Assembly (NCBI GenBank): GCA_964508195.1
Contig: CAZDSH010000001.1
Coordinates: forward strand, 62,001-126,000
Reading direction: 5' to 3'
DNA from: JAAYEV01 sp964508195
Lineage (GTDB): Bacteria > Bacillota > Clostridia > Ch29
DNA: 64,000 bases
The notes under the pieces were generated by a model. It was not told the DNA's origin. It ran no database searches and saw nothing but the letters and a program-made list of their open reading frames with translations. A program made the position numbers and the translations under genes. Positions 17,670-24,997 of this stretch are shown piece by piece; within the stretch, counting starts at the first letter, position 1; each line of letters begins with the position of its first letter.

Positions 17670-18607
17670 TTTACCCCCTCCAATACCCCCAGCGCATCCC
17701 GAAGGGTTTCTAAATTTTCGATGTTCATAACCTTTGCCCCCCTATGTATCTTTTTAATGAAATTCGACAGCGTTTTACCCGGCCCGATTTCCACAAAGGT
17801 ATCCGCTCCCAAGGCTATCATCCTTTTCACGCTTTCTTCCCATAGTACAGGGTTGCTCACTTGCTTTATGAGATTATGTTTTATATCATCGCTACAGGTT
17901 TCCTCCATGGCGGTTACATTCGCAATTACCGGTATTGAAGCATCTTTAACTATAATCCTTTCTAATTCTTTTTTAAGCTTGCCCTCAACGGGTTTTAAAA
18001 GGCTACAATGGAAAGGTGCGCTAACGGGCAATATTACGGCCCTTCTTGCCCCCATTTCCTTTGCAATGTCTACGGCCAATGCTACGGCTTTCTTTTCACC
18101 GGAGATAGCGACCTGACATGCACAGTTATAATTAGCCGGCTCCACTGTTCCCGCTATTGAAGCCTTGTAACAGCACTCTTCAACCTTTTCTTTATCAAGG
18201 CCTATGATCGCTGCCATTGTACCGGTGTCAAGGGGCACAGCCCTTTGCATATATCTGCCCCTTTTCTGTACTATTTTAACTGCATCATCAAAATCCATGG
18301 AACCTGCGGCGACCAGTGCTGAGTATTCGCCTAGGCTAAGTCCCGCTGCCATATCAGGTTTTATTCCGTGTTTCTTAAGCTGCATAAGGATTGCTACGCT
18401 CAATGTAAGTATAGCCGGCTGCGTGATCTCCGTTTCCATCAGTTTTTCATCGGGGCCTTCGAATATAATCTCTTTAAGACCAAACCCCAGGGCATCATCG
18501 GCCCTTTTAAATACCTTTTCCGACAGCGGCAAGTTTTCATACAATTCCTTACCCATACCTATATACTGTGCTCCTTGCCCCGGAAATATAAATGCAACTA
18601 GACCCAT
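17657..18607 (-). CDS. fabD: Malonyl-CoA:ACP transacylase
   Basis: Loads malonate onto ACP. FPGQGAQYIGMGKEL at the N-terminus, active-site Ser in GLSLGEYSALVAAG, Arg in QKRGRYMQ and catalytic His in SAPFHCSLL. 316 residues, normal length. Its ends overlap fabK (ten bases) and fabG (13 bases), consistent with one transcript. Confidence 0.97.
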   Translation of the reverse strand: MGLVAFIFPGQGAQYIGMGKELYENLPLSEKVFKRADDALGFGLKEIIFEGPDEKLMETEITQPAILTLSVAILMQLKKHGIKPDMAAGLSLGEYSALVAAGSMDFDDAVKIVQKRGRYMQRAVPLDTGTMAAIIGLDKEKVEECCYKASIAGTVEPANYNCACQVAISGEKKAVALAVDIAKEMGARRAVILPVSAPFHCSLLKPVEGKLKKELERIIVKDASIPVIANVTAMEETCSDDIKHNLIKQVSNPVLWEESVKRMIALGADTFVEIGPGKTLSNFIKKIHRGAKVMNIENLETLRDALGVLEGVKCLS

Positions 18608-19557
18608 AACTTCCTCCCTAAAATATTTCCCGAAATTTTTATAACTTCCTCCGCTTCCCTTAGGATATCTTCCATTATTTTATTTACAGGCTTTATATCC
18701 CCTATAAGCCCGGCAATTTGCCCGCTCATAACGGAACCGTCTTTAATGTTACCTTCCACCACCGCTTCCCGTAACTTACCCGCTCCTAATCTTTCTAATT
18801 TTTCCGCCGGCGCACCCTGGGCCTCTAATTTTTCGAAGGCCCGGGTCAGCCTATTTCTAAGACACCTTACAGGATGGCCCGTACTTTCGCCTGTTATTAT
18901 TGCATCCCTGTCCCTGGCCTTTAAAAGAGCGTCTTTATAGTTTTGGTGTACAGTACACTCTGTCGAACATACAAATCGCGTACCCATCTGCACCCCCTCG
19001 GCACCTAGGGCTAGAATCGCAACTAACCCCCTGCCATCGGCTACACCGCCAGCACCTATAACAGGAATGTCCACCGCATCCACTACCTGGGGCACAAGGC
19101 ACATAGTGGTCAGTTTGCCTACATGTCCACCGGCTTCGGTGCCCTCGGCTATAAGGGCATCGGCACCGACTAATTCCATACGCTTTGCAAGGGCTACGCT
19201 GGGTACTACGGGAATGACCTTTGCACCCATAGCCTTTAAAGGTCCTATATATTTGCCGGGGTTCCCGGCACCGGTGGTCACAACCCTGATTTCATGCCTT
19301 ATTATTACCTCTATGACCTCATCCACGAAGGGGGATAATAACATCACATTAACTCCAAAGGGCTTATCCGTAAGCTCTTTTGTTTTTAATATTTCATTTT
19401 CCACTACATCCCCGGGGGCATTCCCCGTGCCTATGATCCCGAGGCCTCCGGCCTCGGAAACCGCTGCTACAAGCCCAGCGGTAGCTATCCATGCCATACC
19501 CCCCTGAAGGATTGGACGCTCTATGCCCAATATTTCGCATATCCTAGTATGTATCAC
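18598..19557 (-). CDS. fabK: Enoyl-ACP reductase II (FMN)
   Basis: Flavin-dependent enoyl-ACP reductase of the FabK type (last step of each elongation cycle). ILQGGMAWIATAGLVAAVSE, the catalytic His region EAGGHVG, VIGAGGVADGRG and QMGTRFVCSTE are family features shared with nitronate monooxygenases; the position inside the fab operon settles the assignment. No FabI-like gene is present in this operon. 319 residues. It follows fabH by 27 nt and overlaps fabD. Confidence 0.94.
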   Translation of the reverse strand: MIHTRICEILGIERPILQGGMAWIATAGLVAAVSEAGGLGIIGTGNAPGDVVENEILKTKELTDKPFGVNVMLLSPFVDEVIEVIIRHEIRVVTTGAGNPGKYIGPLKAMGAKVIPVVPSVALAKRMELVGADALIAEGTEAGGHVGKLTTMCLVPQVVDAVDIPVIGAGGVADGRGLVAILALGAEGVQMGTRFVCSTECTVHQNYKDALLKARDRDAIITGESTGHPVRCLRNRLTRAFEKLEAQGAPAEKLERLGAGKLREAVVEGNIKDGSVMSGQIAGLIGDIKPVNKIMEDILREAEEVIKISGNILGRKLWV

Positions 19558-19584
19558 TTATATCCCTCCCATTCCAAGCCTATA

Positions 19585-20583
19585 TCAGCGGTCCCAATTA
19601 ATCGCACAGGAGCCCCAAGTAAGCCCTGCCCCGAAACCAACTAGCACTATATTGTCGCCACCCTTAATAAGCCCCCTCGTTCGTGCCTCATCCAAGGCCA
19701 CGGGTATAGAGGCCGAGGACATGTTGCCATATTTATCCAAGTTAACGAATATCCTGTCGTTATCTATTTTAAGCCTTTTAACGGCGGATTCCACTATTCG
19801 CCTATTTGCCTGATGGGGCACAATAAGATCAATATCTTTGAGGGTTAAACCGGCCTTTTTCAAAACGCCGAGGGTGGCCCTTGGCATAATGTTTACGGCA
19901 AATTTATAAACTTCGCCGCCATCCATATGTATGAAATGTTTGCCGGATTTAACGGTATCCACGGTGGCGGGCATTCTGGAGCCGCCGGCGGGGAGCGTTA
20001 GAACTTCTCCCTTCCAACCCTCTGCACCTAAAAGGGAGGCGAGTATACCCGTACCTTTTTCAACTTTACTTAGCACCGCGGCCCCTGCACCATCACCGAA
20101 CAGGACGCAGGTGTTTCTATCCTCCCAATTGCATATCTTAGTAAGGGTTTCAGCTCCTATTACCAGTACAATTTTTGCATCACCGGTGGAAATAAACTTT
20201 TCCCCCAGGGAAAGGCCGTATATAAACCCCGTACATGCGGCCTGTACATCAAAGGCGAAGGCATTTCTAGCACCAAGGTTAGATTGGACTATACAGGCCG
20301 TCGACGGGAAAGCCATGTCCGGTGTTGCTGTAGCTACAATTATCCCATCTATCTCTTTTTCAGAAACCTCTGCATCGTTCATTGCCTTTAACGCCGCCGC
20401 CGTGGCTAAATCCGAAGTAGCAGTATTGGAATCGCTTATCCTTCGTTCTGAAATACCCGTGCGGCTCTTTATCCATTCATCGCTGGTATCTACCATTTTC
20501 TCCAAATCAAAATTTGTTAATATTTTTGTCGGTAAATGCCTACCTGTTCCAATTATGCCAACGGATTCTACAGTTCTAATCAT
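19585..20583 (-). CDS. fabH: 3-oxoacyl-ACP synthase III
   Basis: Initiating condensing enzyme using acetyl- or branched acyl-CoA with malonyl-ACP. Active-site Cys in VQAACTGFIYG, His in VPHQANRRI, Asn in YGNMSSASIP. Start ATG 20583 after TTGGAGGATAACG gives 332 residues; it overlaps the plsX stop by eight bases. Nine upstream in-frame residues are discounted. Confidence 0.97.
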   Translation of the reverse strand: MIRTVESVGIIGTGRHLPTKILTNFDLEKMVDTSDEWIKSRTGISERRISDSNTATSDLATAAALKAMNDAEVSEKEIDGIIVATATPDMAFPSTACIVQSNLGARNAFAFDVQAACTGFIYGLSLGEKFISTGDAKIVLVIGAETLTKICNWEDRNTCVLFGDGAGAAVLSKVEKGTGILASLLGAEGWKGEVLTLPAGGSRMPATVDTVKSGKHFIHMDGGEVYKFAVNIMPRATLGVLKKAGLTLKDIDLIVPHQANRRIVESAVKRLKIDNDRIFVNLDKYGNMSSASIPVALDEARTRGLIKGGDNIVLVGFGAGLTWGSCAINWDR

Positions 20584-21577
20584 CGTTATCCTCCAATTGT
20601 ATATGGGCACTTATTTTTGATTCTATACCTTCATCTATAAACTTTATTGCTTGCATTATTGCATTTTCTATAGCAAGGGCATCGGAACTGCCATGGGCCT
20701 TTATACAGCCGCCTTTTATACCGAGGAAGGGTGCACCGCCGTACTGTTTATAATCGAGGGTATCTTTAATCCTAGTGAGCCCGGGTTTTAACATAAGGGC
20801 CGCCATCTTTGTAAGGGTATTTGCGGTAAACTCCTCTTTAAGCTGTGCAAACAACGACATTGCCAGACCTTCAGTAAGTTTTAATATAACATTACCGACA
20901 AAACCGTCACAAACTAACACGTCGGCTACCCCGCTTAGTGCGTCCCGGGCTTCTATATTGCCTATAAAATTAAGGGAAGACTTTTTAAGCAGCCTGTAGG
21001 CATCCTTTGTAAGAATATTTCCTTTGCTCTTTTCAATACCAATATTTATAAGGGCAACCTTAGGGGATTCTATATCCATTATGCCCTCCATATAGGCAGA
21101 ACCCATGAACCCGAACTGTAAAAGATTTATCGGCTTACACTCAGCGTTGGCCCCTGCATCTATAAGCATAACGCCACCGCCCTCTGTAGTGGGCAATATC
21201 GGGGCTAAGGCCGGGCGGTCTATACCTTTGATCCTACCTACGCGGAGCAAAGCCCCTGCCAGAAGGGCTCCCGTGTTACCCGCGGAAATAAAAGCATCGG
21301 CCTGCCCGTTCCTAACCTTTTGTAGGCCTACTACCATTGAGGAATCTTTTTTCTTTTTAATCGCCTCAACCGGCGCATCGTCCCCTTGGATTACTTCGTC
21401 TGTGTGTTGTATTTCTATTCTTTGGGTTTTATATCCTTTAAGAGCATCCTCAATATCCTCGCCCTTACCGAGGAGCAAAAGTTTTAGCCTTTCATTCCTA
21501 TGCAGTGCCCCTACGCATCCTTTAACGATCTCCAAGGGTGCATTATCGCCACCCATAGCATCGACGGCTATTATCAT
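20576..21577 (-). CDS. plsX: Phosphate acyltransferase PlsX
   Basis: Makes acyl-phosphate from acyl-ACP, the acyl donor for PlsY in phosphatidate synthesis. AVDAMGGDNAP at the N-terminus, SAGNTGALLAGAL, LIDAGANAECKP and VCDGFVGNVILKLTEG are characteristic. 333 residues. Directly downstream of fapR by 18 nt and under the same FapR-controlled promoter. Confidence 0.97.
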   Translation of the reverse strand: MIIAVDAMGGDNAPLEIVKGCVGALHRNERLKLLLLGKGEDIEDALKGYKTQRIEIQHTDEVIQGDDAPVEAIKKKKDSSMVVGLQKVRNGQADAFISAGNTGALLAGALLRVGRIKGIDRPALAPILPTTEGGGVMLIDAGANAECKPINLLQFGFMGSAYMEGIMDIESPKVALINIGIEKSKGNILTKDAYRLLKKSSLNFIGNIEARDALSGVADVLVCDGFVGNVILKLTEGLAMSLFAQLKEEFTANTLTKMAALMLKPGLTRIKDTLDYKQYGGAPFLGIKGGCIKAHGSSDALAIENAIMQAIKFIDEGIESKISAHIQLEDNDD

Positions 21578-21595
21578 TATAATATCCCTCCTACC

Positions 21596-22162
21596 CTACG
21601 CCTCTAGGGCTACTAGAATAAATTTACCCCGAAACATTTCCTGCATTTTGTGCTTAATTTTTACCCATACAAAAAATTTGTTACCCCTTCTTCTTGTAAC
21701 CTTTGCCTGGGCGATGAGTTTTTGGCCCGAACGTACCGGATGCTTATATTTTATGTTCGCCACTCCTATAAGGGCGACATTTGCATCTATTACCGCTATT
21801 GCAAGGGATTCCGCTTGGGCATATATGAACTGTCCGCGGACTATATTAGTCTTTTCGAAGGCCATTGAACTATCGGTCTCCAACATAGATATGCCCCGTT
21901 CGCCGAGGTCCACGTCTAATAGCTCACCGACGATTTCTTTGCCGGATATAGTTCTGACCTTTGCGTATGTACCCTCCGCCACATTTTTTATCCTTTCACG
22001 GAGCTCCGGTATTCCAAGCTCCATCCTATCAAGTCTGATGGTATGTATGCTGACCTTAAAATACTCGCTTAACTCTTCGTCGGTTAAAAAGGGATCCTTT
22101 TTAATCTCTTCAGACAGGGCCCTTTGCCTTTCCTTTTTATTCTTGCCCCTATACCTTCCCAT
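21596..22162 (-). CDS. fapR: Fatty-acid biosynthesis repressor FapR
   Basis: Malonyl-CoA-responsive repressor of the fatty acid and phospholipid genes. N-terminal helix-turn-helix (DEELSEYFKVSIHTIRLDR) and a C-terminal hot-dog ligand domain (GERGISMLETDSSMAFEKT, then GQKLIAQAKVTRRRGNKFFVWV). 188 residues, the normal size. A FapR-type operator overlaps its own promoter about 80 nt upstream, so it very probably autoregulates the whole fapR-to-fabF operon. Confidence 0.95.
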   Translation of the reverse strand: MGRYRGKNKKERQRALSEEIKKDPFLTDEELSEYFKVSIHTIRLDRMELGIPELRERIKNVAEGTYAKVRTISGKEIVGELLDVDLGERGISMLETDSSMAFEKTNIVRGQFIYAQAESLAIAVIDANVALIGVANIKYKHPVRSGQKLIAQAKVTRRRGNKFFVWVKIKHKMQEMFRGKFILVALEA

Positions 22163-22239
22163 AAAAAACCCCTCCCTCTCCTATACGGTCCAACAGTACA
22201 TTGATGGCCTTTATCCGGGGCTATCATTATGACTTGGGC

Positions 22240-22256
22240 ATATCACCTGATACTAA
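22240..22256 (-). promoter_or_regulatory. FapR operator
   Basis: The minus strand reads TTAGTATCAGGTGATAT, close to the B. subtilis FapR box TTAGTACCTGNTACTAA: one half-site is perfect, the other matches at three of six. It begins five bases after the -10 of the fapR promoter, where repressor binding would block initiation. Confidence 0.75.
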
Positions 22257-22261
22257 CATTA

Positions 22262-22290
22262 AGTATACATTATGTTTTTTATTAAATCAA
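22262..22290 (-). promoter_or_regulatory. Sigma-A promoter of the fapR-plsX-fab operon
   Basis: TTGATT (22285-22290), a 17-bp spacer and TATACT (22262-22267) on the minus strand; an AT-rich stretch lies upstream. The FapR box covers the expected start point. Confidence 0.8.
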
Positions 22291-22302
22291 TGAAAATTTC
22301 CA

Positions 22303-22333
22303 TAAAAAATCAAGGGACCCGCCATAGCCCTTG
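22303..22333 (-). terminator. Terminator after the sigma-54 regulator gene
   Basis: Minus-strand CAAGGG and CCCTTG (22328-22333 and 22311-22316) pair around an 11-base loop and are followed by ATTTTTTATG. It separates the regulator gene from the fapR promoter. Confidence 0.7.
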
Positions 22334-22394
22334 TTCCATTTGGGCTTAGGCGAACCCCTTTATGCAGATAACTTCGTGTACATAACACAGAATC

Positions 22395-24476
22395 TTAACT
22401 ACATATATATTCCCCGGCATCTATATATCCCCCTAGGAGGTTAAGGTATTCTTCCCCCTCTAGGGACAATCTGGTGCCCTTAGGTCCCCTGTGGATCACC
22501 ACTAAACCGTATTGCGCCAATATACCTAACCTGTTTCGTATCATCTGTTCCGTCATCTTTATCCGACCTTTACAACGCTGGGCGATACCCTTTCTGCTAA
22601 GGTAAACATCCCCCCTATCCTTTGCGTTTTTAAGTACCCCGAGGATCGTAGCCAACTCCTCCAGGGGCATTTCCCCCTCTATGGCCCTTATCACTTTCTC
22701 CCGGCGCATAAACCTATCCTTCGGCGCAAAGGGTAAATCCTTACTCCTTACAGGACCGTCGCCTACGATATGGTATAGATATTCGATTACGTTTTCCAAT
22801 TCACGAATATTACCCGGCCAATCGTATTCCATAAATTCTTCCATAGCTTCCTCGCTTATTTCCATCGCCTCCCCCTTCGGAAACTTTTCGAGCATCTTTT
22901 CTATAAGTAGTGGTATATCTTCTTTATGTTCCCTTAGAGGCGGTATCCGTATAGGCAGCACCTTTAACCTATAGAACAGATCCTCCCTGAACTCTCCGGC
23001 ACTGACAAGTTCTTCGAGGTTTTTGTTTGTAGCCGCGATGATCCTTACGTCGATGGGAATAATTTTAGTGCCGCCGATGCGCAATACCTCTTTTTCCTGT
23101 AAGACCCTTAATAACCTTGCCTGTATTTTTAGGGAAGCATCCCCTATTTCATCGAGGAAAATGGTTCCCTTATGGGCCTGCTCGAATAACCCCGCGTGTC
23201 CGCCCTTCCTCGCCCCGGTAAAGGCGCCTTCCTCGTAGCCAAAGAGTTCGCTTTCTAGAAGGTTTTCCGGGAGCGCTGCAAAACTCACCGCTACGAAGGG
23301 CCCGTATTGCTTGCCCGAGGCCTTGTGTATAGCATGGGCGAAAAGTTCCTTACCGATGCCGCTTTCGCCGAGTAAGAGCAAAGTGGAATTGCTCCTTGCC
23401 AATTTTCGCGCGATCTCCTTCGTTTCGACTATTTGTTTACTCTTGCCCACTATATTTGAAAACCCATATTTAGAGGTATGGCCCCTTTTCATCAGATTCG
23501 CCCTTACTATATTCTCCATTTCAATTATTTCTGATAAGTCCTTAAATGTTATAATAACCCCGTTATTGACATCGTTTTTTATAATAGGCATCATCGTAAG
23601 GAGTATTTTTTTGCCCATTATTTCGTGTACTTTTCTATAAAGGCCGAAATTTTTACCCAAAAGGGCCTTCGCTTCAAAGTCCAATATATCGTCTAAATTT
23701 ATTTCACCGACGTTTTTTTCGCCCTTTTCCGAAAACAACTTATTTGCATTCTCATTGCTAAACATAACATTGCCGTCGCTGTCTATACCCACTATTCCGT
23801 CGTTTATGACGTTGAGTATTGTATGTAATTGTTTCATTATATTATCATTCGTTTCAAGGGCCTTTACCACTTTTTTGCCGGAATAAACGAAATCCTGTAA
23901 AAACCTGGCGGACAATAGGTTTGTCCTTTCATCGAGTATATCGAGCTTTATCATTATTTCGGTAATAGTAGTAAGATCTATTTTGCTAAAGCTTAAATCT
24001 ATTATATTTTCCACATATTCGGGGACCATGTGGATCTCCCCCGTAGTTATTGCGTAATCCGCATGTTGGGTAAACCTCTGCCCCGGGTAATAGGGATACA
24101 TCCTTATATGGTTTATACCCAGCTCCTCAAGGAGGGATATGGAGTTTTCCGCAAGGTATTTATTCACATCGACAAATAGCACGTCCTCCCCCTGGGGTAT
24201 GCGGAGCACGTCTTCGAGTTTTGAATGGTTCAAAGATCTCCGGGCTACGAGTATTTCCGCCCGGGGGTCTATATATTTTAACGCTGTCTCTTTGAGGTAT
24301 TCATGACATATAAGTACGAGGGTGTCGTAGATCTTTTCCTCGATACCCTCTAGGATAGAGTATCCCTTTATCGCAACCTCGGGTCCTAAAAGATTAGTCA
24401 ACTGGTTGATCACATTTTCTTTATGCTTTTCAGAACGGGTTATTATGGATAATCCAAATCGTGTAACATCTTGCAT
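22395..24476 (-). CDS. Sigma-54-dependent transcriptional activator
   Basis: A 693-residue enhancer-binding protein. Residues 1-200 are an N-terminal sensor-like region I cannot assign firmly (it looks like a PrpR-N-type Rossmann domain); about 215-320 is a PAS domain (IVGIDSDGNVMFSNENANKLF); 340-570 is the AAA+ module with Walker A GESGIGKE (370), the sigma-54 contact loop GAFTGA (417-422), Walker B TIFLDEIG and FREDLFYRL. The C-terminus (about 590-685) is not a Fis helix but looks like a winged helix (LSRKGIAQRCKGRIKMTEQ, then GLVVIHRGPKGTRLSLEGEE). Divergent from the sigma-54 promoter of the aminomutase operon, which it most likely controls. Good Shine-Dalgarno AGGAGGTGA. Confidence 0.92.
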   Translation of the reverse strand: MQDVTRFGLSIITRSEKHKENVINQLTNLLGPEVAIKGYSILEGIEEKIYDTLVLICHEYLKETALKYIDPRAEILVARRSLNHSKLEDVLRIPQGEDVLFVDVNKYLAENSISLLEELGINHIRMYPYYPGQRFTQHADYAITTGEIHMVPEYVENIIDLSFSKIDLTTITEIMIKLDILDERTNLLSARFLQDFVYSGKKVVKALETNDNIMKQLHTILNVINDGIVGIDSDGNVMFSNENANKLFSEKGEKNVGEINLDDILDFEAKALLGKNFGLYRKVHEIMGKKILLTMMPIIKNDVNNGVIITFKDLSEIIEMENIVRANLMKRGHTSKYGFSNIVGKSKQIVETKEIARKLARSNSTLLLLGESGIGKELFAHAIHKASGKQYGPFVAVSFAALPENLLESELFGYEEGAFTGARKGGHAGLFEQAHKGTIFLDEIGDASLKIQARLLRVLQEKEVLRIGGTKIIPIDVRIIAATNKNLEELVSAGEFREDLFYRLKVLPIRIPPLREHKEDIPLLIEKMLEKFPKGEAMEISEEAMEEFMEYDWPGNIRELENVIEYLYHIVGDGPVRSKDLPFAPKDRFMRREKVIRAIEGEMPLEELATILGVLKNAKDRGDVYLSRKGIAQRCKGRIKMTEQMIRNRLGILAQYGLVVIHRGPKGTRLSLEGEEYLNLLGGYIDAGEYICS

Positions 24477-24502
24477 TTACTGTTTCACCTCCTTCCTTCT
24501 AT

Positions 24503-24531
24503 ATTATACCAGAGAGTTAACCGGTTTTAAA
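24503..24531 (-). promoter_or_regulatory. Sigma-A promoter for the sigma-54 activator
   Basis: Minus-strand TTTAAA (24526-24531), 17 bp, TATAAT (24503-24508) with TG one base before it (extended -10). The spacer holds AACCGGTT, a perfect 8-bp palindrome that could be an autoregulatory site. Confidence 0.6.
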
Positions 24532-24733
24532 GGGTTTTAAAAAAATAACCTTTAAGACCCAATAAAGCGTTCAGCCCCGTGGAAATTAACTCCATGAACC
24601 TTTGGTTTATTATACCCTATTTTACTTATACGACCTATTCTACGTATCCCTGTATGCCTAGGCCGTGTTTCCATAATGAATGTTTATAATCCATCCCCTT
24701 GAATGTTTCTCAAAAGTATCCCTATACATTAAT

Positions 24734-24749
24734 TGGCACGAGTATTGCA
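24734..24749 (+). promoter_or_regulatory. Sigma-54 (-24/-12) promoter of the aminomutase/TRAP operon
   Basis: TGGCAC-GAGTA-TTGCA matches the RpoN consensus at every invariant base, with exactly ten bases between GG (24735-24736) and GC (24747-24748). Transcription would start near 24760, about 237 nt before the aminomutase ATG. It sits in the divergent region opposite the sigma-54 activator gene. Directly visible; use in vivo is inferred. Confidence 0.93.
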
Positions 24750-24837
24750 CATTTACTAAGTTGCTGATCAGCAAACCTAAATAAGGTAAGGGATTCGTTA
24801 ACGAAGGTTTAACGTTTTTATCGCTTTTTAAAAAAAC

Positions 24838-24927
24838 TTTCCGTATTCTTAGGTCGCGGTATAGCTTTGTTTAACCGATGCCCGGGGAGCCCGTTATTTC
24901 GGACTTTAACCTTTAATAATACGGAAA
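24838..24927 (+). other. Possible structured leader RNA of the aminomutase operon
   Basis: Two exactly complementary ten-base arms (TTTCCGTATT at 24838-24847, AATACGGAAA at 24918-24927) enclose 70 nt containing a nested CCGA/TCGG pairing (875-878 with 899-902) and a CGGG-GAG-CCCG hairpin (24883-24893). A perfect 12-bp palindrome, TTCGTTAACGAA, lies just upstream (24794-24805). It does not match any riboswitch class I recognise. The rest of the 521-bp gap holds the two promoters and short direct repeats. Confidence 0.4.
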
Positions 24928-24997
24928 TGAGCATAACATTGTAAATGCGTTATATATATAAATAGTAGAATTTTTATCTAGATTAGGAGGTTAAAAG

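Noticed and set aside
18598..19557. Nitronate monooxygenase
   Set aside because: Same superfamily, but the gene is inside the fab operon with overlapping starts, so FabK is the better call.
21105..22232. A 375-residue plus-strand reading frame
   Set aside because: It is antisense to plsX and fapR, has no Shine-Dalgarno or recognisable domain, and results from codon bias of the real genes.
24838..24927. Known riboswitch (lysine, glutamine, cyclic-di-GMP)
   Set aside because: None of the conserved cores of these classes could be recognised; kept only as a possible structured leader.
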